This document shows positions 32,237-36,073 of a stretch of DNA of 36,073 bases, in pieces (position 1 is the stretch's first letter; the number at the start of each line of letters is the position of its first letter). This stretch comes from CAZXVW01 sp964644025 (lineage in GTDB: Bacteria; Acidobacteriota; Terriglobia; Bryobacterales; Bryobacteraceae). Location: assembly GCA_964644025.1 (NCBI GenBank), contig CAZXVW010000019.1, forward strand, positions 1-36,073, read 5' to 3'. The notes beneath the pieces are model-generated. The model saw only the letters and a program-made list of their open reading frames with translations. It searched no databases and was not told the origin of the DNA. The position numbers were made by a program, and so were the translations under genes.

Positions 32237-32683
32237 CTAGCCCGCGGCTTCGGTTCTCGCCCGTCCGAGGTCCGGCACCGCGCCGAGCTGCCGGAGCAAC
32301 GCCAGATCATCCGCGTTGATCCACTCTTCCACGCACTTGCCGCCTTCAAACCGGGCGATGCTGATGCCCGTGAATGTCACCGGCTGGCCGGTGGGAGGGA
32401 TCCCTTGCCATTCGCCGCGGCTGGTGCCGGTAAAGATCCAGCGAGTGGCCACCTTGTCGCCCTCGGCGATCATGTCCTCGATGGTTATACGGCAACCAGA
32501 ACAGGCCGCGCGGACAGCAATCGCGTACTTCATCATGGCCCGTGGACCCACCAGGTCCTCGGGGACGCTGGTGGTATGGCAAACGAAATTGTCCGCGTAG
32601 CAGTGCCTGGCGACGGCCAGGTCAGCCTTGTTCCAAAACTCCTCGATGATACGCCGGACAATGGCCTTGTTCTCTTCTGACAT
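32237..32683 (-). CDS. SnoaL-like ester cyclase / NTF2-fold protein
   Basis: A 148-residue protein of the SnoaL-like polyketide-cyclase or ester-cyclase group. The pattern MSEENKAIVRRIIEEFWNKA, then YADNFVCHTT, MIAEGDKVATRWIFTGTSRG and TGISIARFEGGKCVEEW is typical of these NTF2-like barrels. Many members have unknown substrates, so a small-molecule isomerase, hydrolase or binding role is only a family-based guess. The ATG at 32683 has AAGGAGG 7 bases upstream. An in-frame codon at 32722 would start before this site. It is cytoplasmic and has no obvious partner. Confidence 0.82.
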   Translation of the reverse strand: MSEENKAIVRRIIEEFWNKADLAVARHCYADNFVCHTTSVPEDLVGPRAMMKYAIAVRAACSGCRITIEDMIAEGDKVATRWIFTGTSRGEWQGIPPTGQPVTFTGISIARFEGGKCVEEWINADDLALLRQLGAVPDLGRARTEAAG

Positions 32684-32690
32684 GAAACAC

Positions 32691-32697
32691 CCTCCTT
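32691..32697 (-). promoter_or_regulatory. Strong ribosome binding site for the SnoaL-like gene
   Basis: The minus strand reads AAGGAGG with 7 bases to the ATG at 32683, among the strongest such sites in the window. Confidence 0.75.
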
Positions 32698-32840
32698 TGT
32701 GGCGGTCGCCACATTCCGGCAACCCGTCGGTCCCCGCAGAAAGAAGCGAGGAACCCGCCGCTCAGCACGACTCGCGATGCGCAGTGTGGTTTCCGTACGT
32801 GGTTCCGCGCGGCTGATCTGCTTGATTGTACCCTGAGCGG

Positions 32841-33272
32841 TCAGGAAAGGCGAGGCTTTTTTGGCCTTTGCGGCGGCCGGCGGCGGGCGCGGAGCTCGAG
32901 GATCAATTGCATCACCTCGCGCTCGATCTGCCGCGCGACTTCTTGATGGGTCTCTTTGTCCTCTCCGATCGGGTCGCGCACGTCCCAGTGGATGAGGCGC
33001 CCCGGCGTCTCGACGGGTAGCATGTAGCCGCTCATGTTCACCACGATGTCAAAGGAAGAAAGATCGACTTCGCTGAGTCCCTTTGGAAAATGGCCGGTGA
33101 GGTCGATGTTCTTCTCCGCCATTACCTCGCGGGTCACATCCGGCACAGCAACCGCCGGGTACAGGCCGGCGCTTTCACTCTCCATCACGTCGGAGCCGTA
33201 AGCGCGGGCGAAGCCCTCGGCCATCTGGCTGCGGCAGGCGTTGCCCACACAAAGGAAAAGGACCCGTGTCAT
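32841..33272 (-). CDS. Low-molecular-weight phosphatase / ArsC-like protein
   Basis: A 143-residue protein of the low-molecular-weight protein-tyrosine-phosphatase/arsenate-reductase fold. The phosphate loop is C8-V-G-N-A-C13-R14-S (CX5R), and the general acid lies in WDVRDPIGED (D100). Thioredoxin-coupled arsenate reductases of this fold use two further cysteines in a central segment. Here that segment reads DIVVNMSGYMLPVE, and the only cysteines in the protein are C8 and C13. It is therefore more likely a phosphatase or a reductase using another thiol, such as a mycothiol- or bacillithiol-type mechanism. It overlaps pdxT by ATGA (33269-33272). No ArsR or ArsB neighbour is visible. Confidence 0.82.
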   Translation of the reverse strand: MTRVLFLCVGNACRSQMAEGFARAYGSDVMESESAGLYPAVAVPDVTREVMAEKNIDLTGHFPKGLSEVDLSSFDIVVNMSGYMLPVETPGRLIHWDVRDPIGEDKETHQEVARQIEREVMQLILELRARRRPPQRPKKPRLS

Positions 33273-33853
33273 CGATCCAGCCTAGCAAGAAAAAGGCGGT
33301 GGACCGCCCGGTTGGTAGACAGCTCCGGGTGGAAGGTCGCCGCCAGGTGGCGGCCCTGCTCCACCAGCACCGGATCGCCCTGGTATCGCGCCAGCACGCG
33401 GACGCCGCTCCCCACGCGCCGAATGATCGGAGCGCGGATGAACACCGCCTCCAGTTCCCCGCCCGGAAACCAGCCATTCGCCCCGGGCTCCGGACGGATC
33501 CGGACGACGCGGCTGTCCAGTTGCCGTCCGTAGGCGTTCCGTTCGATTTGGATGTCCAGCAAGCCCAGGGAGGGCTGAGGGGGACGCAGCACCTCCCGGG
33601 CCAGCAGAATGGCGCCCGCGCAGGTGCCGAAGACGGGCTTGTTGAGGCCGAAGTTCCGGAGCGGCTCCATGAGCTTTTCGCCGGTGAGCAGCTTCAGCAT
33701 GGTGGTGCTCTCGCCGCCGGGAATCACCAAGCCGTCGATCCGGTTCAATTCGGCGGCCGCCCGCACCTCCACCGCCTCGGCGCCCGCCTCGGCGAGCGCC
33801 GCCCGATGAGCTTCGAAATCGCCCTGCAGAGCGAGAATACCGATCCGTTTCAC
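33269..33853 (-). CDS. pdxT: PLP synthase glutaminase subunit PdxT
   Basis: A 194-residue class I glutamine amidotransferase that supplies ammonia to PdxS for pyridoxal 5'-phosphate synthesis. Landmarks are GILALQGDFEAH, IPGGESTTM, the nucleophile C78 in VFGTCAGAIL, IERNAYGRQ, and the H175-x-E177 pair in ATFHPELS. All are complete. The start is GTG at 33853; the ribosome site is weak. It follows pdxS after 54 bases and overlaps the ArsC-like gene by 4 bases. Confidence 0.95.
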   Translation of the reverse strand: MKRIGILALQGDFEAHRAALAEAGAEAVEVRAAAELNRIDGLVIPGGESTTMLKLLTGEKLMEPLRNFGLNKPVFGTCAGAILLAREVLRPPQPSLGLLDIQIERNAYGRQLDSRVVRIRPEPGANGWFPGGELEAVFIRAPIIRRVGSGVRVLARYQGDPVLVEQGRHLAATFHPELSTNRAVHRLFLARLDR

Positions 33854-33907
33854 GTGGTCTCTTCTTTTTTCACTGCGGCGCCGGGGCGCACCCGAACTAG
33901 CCGGCGC

Positions 33908-34792
33908 TCACCAGCCCCTGGTTTGCAGCAGCTCGGATTCGTCCAGCTTGGCCACGTCCAGACCAGGCATGCCCATGCCCAGCTCTTCACTGGCCTCGAG
34001 CAGCTTCGCCGGGTCGTTGTAATACGTGGCCGCCTTGACAATGGCCAGGGCGCGGTTTTCCGGATCACTGGACTTGAAGATTCCCGAGCCGACAAAGACC
34101 GCCTCAGCGCCCAATTGCATCACCAGGGCCGCGTCGGCCGGAGTAGCGATGCCCCCGGCCGAGAAGTTCGGCACCGGAAGCTTGCCATGCTCGGCGACAT
34201 ACTGGACCAGCTCGAGCGGCGCGCCGAGCTTCTTGGCCGCCTGCACCAGCTCCTCCTGACCGAGCACGGTGAGCTGCTTCATTTCCTTCACGATGGTGCG
34301 GATGTGACGGACGGCCTCGACGATGTTGCCCGATCCAGCCTCGCCCTTGGTGCGGATCATGGCCGCGCCCTCGGCGATGCGGCGCAGCGCTTCACCGAGA
34401 TTCCGCGCCCCGCAGACGAAGGGGACCTTGAAGTCGCGCTTGTCGATGTGGTGCTCCTCGTCGGCGGGCGTCAGGACCTCGCTCTCGTCGATGTAGTCCA
34501 CCTTCAGCGCCTCGAGAATCCGGGCTTCCATGAAGTGGCCGATGCGGGCCTTGGCCATCACGGGGATGCTGACCGCTTCCATGATCTCCCGGATCTTGCG
34601 GATGGGCGCCATGCGGGCCACGCCGCCCTCCTTACGGATATCGGCGGGGACCCGCTCCAGGGCCATCACGGCGGCGGCACCGGCCTTTTCGGCGATGGTG
34701 GCCTGCTCGGCGTTGGTGACGTCCATGATGACGCCACCCTTGAGCATCTCGGCCAAGCCGACCTTCACGCGAAACGTATCATTCAGGTACAT
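33908..34792 (-). CDS. pdxS: PLP synthase subunit PdxS
   Basis: A 294-residue TIM-barrel synthase that builds pyridoxal 5'-phosphate from ribose 5-phosphate, glyceraldehyde 3-phosphate and ammonia. The catalytic lysines fall at the family's standard numbers: K81 in PVMAKARIGHF and K149 in MIRTKGEAGSG. Other signatures are GVIMDVTNAEQA, DYIDESEVLTPADEEHH and ALAIVKAATYY near the C-terminus. The length is the family norm. The ATG at 34792 follows GGGAGG (34797-34802) by 4 bases. The frame runs further upstream, but that part overlaps the neighbour and has no homology. It sits directly after a MocR-type gene, on the same strand. Confidence 0.97.
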   Translation of the reverse strand: MYLNDTFRVKVGLAEMLKGGVIMDVTNAEQATIAEKAGAAAVMALERVPADIRKEGGVARMAPIRKIREIMEAVSIPVMAKARIGHFMEARILEALKVDYIDESEVLTPADEEHHIDKRDFKVPFVCGARNLGEALRRIAEGAAMIRTKGEAGSGNIVEAVRHIRTIVKEMKQLTVLGQEELVQAAKKLGAPLELVQYVAEHGKLPVPNFSAGGIATPADAALVMQLGAEAVFVGSGIFKSSDPENRALAIVKAATYYNDPAKLLEASEELGMGMPGLDVAKLDESELLQTRGW

Positions 34793-34857
34793 TTTTCCTC
34801 CCAACAGCTCACATGCTTCCGCCGGCCCGCGCCCGGCCTCCCAGGCCAGGGCCGGCC

Positions 34858-36073
34858 TCAAACCAGGGCCGGCGCGGGGGCCATGCGCGCGGCATCCCGC
34901 GCCCGCTCCAGTTCCGTTCGAAAAACTCCGCCCAGCCTCGCAATGCCGTCGTGGATCTCTTCCGGCGTCAGACCCGCAAACGAGAGCCGCAGGCTGCCGG
35001 CGTGCGGCCGGGAGACGGCAAAATACCGGCCCGGCAGGTAGGACACACCCGCGTCGTGAGCGCGCGGGAGCAACTCGCCGGCCTCAAGCGGCTCGGGCAG
35101 TTCCACCCACAGGTTCATGCCGCCCTCCGGACGCGTGAAGCGCGAGCCCGGCGGCAGTTGCTTCCCACAGGCGGCCACCGCGGCGGCTAAGCGCTGGCGG
35201 CCCTTGACTACGACGCGCTGCCGGTGCGCCTCCAGGCGGCCGGACTCGGCGAAACGGCACAAGACGGCCTGCGAAAGCTGGTCCGTGTGGAGATCCGACC
35301 ATTGCTTGGCATCGGCCAGCCGGGCAATGAGCGCGCACGGCCCGATCACCCAACCTACGCGCAGTCCCGGAAAGGCGATCTTGGAGAAGCTTCGCAACTG
35401 GACCACACAGCCGCTTTCGTCCAGTTGCTTCAGCGAGGCCAGCTCCGCGCCCTGGTAGCGGAGGCCCGCGTAGATGTCGTTTTCCGCGATCACCACGCCA
35501 TGCTCGCGGGCTAGCCGCAGAATGGCGCGCCGGGCTTCCAGCGGCAAGGTGGCGCCGGTCGGGTTCTGGAAATTCGGCGTCAGAACCACCAGCTTGGGTC
35601 TGCTCCGCGCCAGCGCGCGCTCCAGGCGCTCCAGGTCCACGCCGCCGGCCTCCACCGGCACACCCAGCAGCCGGGCGCCGCCGCGCCCCAAAACATGATG
35701 CACGCCGGGATAGACCGGGTCTTCCACGGCCACCGTGTCTCCGGGTTCGATCAGGACCCGCTGCAAGAGGTCAATCGCCTGCTGGCAGCCGTTGGTCACG
35801 ATGATGTCGTCCCCGTCACGGGCCGTGCCGTTGCGGTGGGCTTCCTCGAGCAAATAGCGGCGCAGGGGCGGGTAACCGGCCGGCGAGCCCAGTTGCAGGA
35901 TCTCGGCGCCGTGGGCGGCGATCACTTCTTCAGCAGTGGCGCGGACCTCCTCGAGCGGAAACAGTTCTTCGGCCGGCCGAGAGGTAGCGAAGCTGATCGC
36001 CACGCGCGATCCGGACAGCGGCGGCGCATGCGGGACCTCGACGTCGTTTCCCACGAAGATGTCCCGCCAGCGA
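34858..36073 (-). CDS. PLP-dependent aminotransferase-fold protein, probably MocR/PdxR-type, cut by the window edge
   Basis: A fold-type I aminotransferase domain. Landmarks are GSPAGYPPLRRYL, VTNGCQQAIDLLQRVL, NFQNPTGATLP, the PLP-ring region ENDIYAGLRY, the PLP lysine in RSFSKIAFPGLRVGW, and LRLSFAG with the substrate-carboxylate Arg. The pattern fits the C-terminal half of MocR-type (GntR-HTH/aminotransferase) regulators. A GTG at 36054 could start a 398-residue protein, but the frame stays open to the window end with RWRDIF upstream, so an N-terminal helix-turn-helix could lie beyond the edge. MocR regulators of the PdxR kind control pdxST, and this gene is immediately upstream of pdxS (65 bases). 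A free-standing aminotransferase is the alternative. Confidence 0.8.
   Translation of the reverse strand, partial: RWRDIFVGNDVEVPHAPPLSGSRVAISFATSRPAEELFPLEEVRATAEEVIAAHGAEILQLGSPAGYPPLRRYLLEEAHRNGTARDGDDIIVTNGCQQAIDLLQRVLIEPGDTVAVEDPVYPGVHHVLGRGGARLLGVPVEAGGVDLERLERALARSRPKLVVLTPNFQNPTGATLPLEARRAILRLAREHGVVIAENDIYAGLRYQGAELASLKQLDESGCVVQLRSFSKIAFPGLRVGWVIGPCALIARLADAKQWSDLHTDQLSQAVLCRFAESGRLEAHRQRVVVKGRQRLAAAVAACGKQLPPGSRFTRPEGGMNLWVELPEPLEAGELLPRAHDAGVSYLPGRYFAVSRPHAGSLRLSFAGLTPEEIHDGIARLGGVFRTELERARDAARMAPAPALV

Noticed and set aside
33266..35041. Plus-strand frame of nearly 600 codons opposite pdxT and pdxS
   Set aside because: Composition of a high-GC shadow; pdxS and pdxT are unequivocal.

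Overview
The window looks like a scaffold from an uncultured or draft-assembled member of the Acidobacteriota, most likely the Bryobacterales/Solibacter side. This is inference. It rests on high GC, many exported beta-propeller, sulfatase and PhoD-type proteins, a carboxypeptidase-regulatory-like repeat protein, a BshB1-type bacillithiol deacetylase and the PdxS/PdxT route to vitamin B6. A run of exactly 100 N at 10100-10199 is an assembly gap, so linkage across it is not proven. No rRNA, tRNA, CRISPR array, integrase, transposase or phage gene was seen.

Layout. 1-310 holds GC-rich repeats and no gene. 353-8471 is an exported-protein region: a lactonase-type propeller, a polysaccharide deacetylase with an extra C-terminal domain, a propeller-phosphoesterase fusion, a TPR protein and a lipoprotein sulfatase. 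8554-9930 is an Nramp-fold transporter with an altered metal site, flanked by related inverted repeats. After the gap, 18122 down to 10244 is a nine-gene minus-strand run with very tight spacing: an unknown exported protein, an exported methyltransferase-fold protein, a PfkB sugar kinase, a rhomboid protease, BshB1, an HPS/KGPDC-type TIM-barrel enzyme, a medium-chain dehydrogenase, a sugar isomerase/epimerase and an anchored FkbM methyltransferase. Divergent from it are nadE and, overlapping nadE by 4 bases, a second propeller-phosphoesterase whose catalytic residues are largely lost. Then come a GNAT acetyltransferase, a PhoD-like lipoprotein, a CNT nucleoside transporter, the scar of a toxin-antitoxin module, a frameshifted carboxypeptidase-regulatory-like gene, a second non-canonical Nramp homologue, APS kinase, a YgfZ-like protein, a SnoaL-like protein, and a B6 cluster (MocR-type aminotransferase, pdxS, pdxT, LMW-phosphatase/ArsC-like) that runs off the right edge.

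How the genes may work together. The kinase, HPS-like enzyme, dehydrogenase and isomerase could form a small sugar or sugar-acid pathway, although a rhomboid and bshB1 sit among them. The sulfatase, deacetylase and PhoD-like protein suggest scavenging from sulfated or acetylated polymers and phosphodiesters outside the cytoplasm. PdxS and PdxT form PLP synthase, and the adjacent PLP-fold protein may be its regulator. The most unusual items are the active versus inactive-looking propeller-phosphoesterase pair, the two Nramp homologues lacking both canonical metal motifs, the uncharacterised sugar cassette and the antitoxin-toxin deletion scar.
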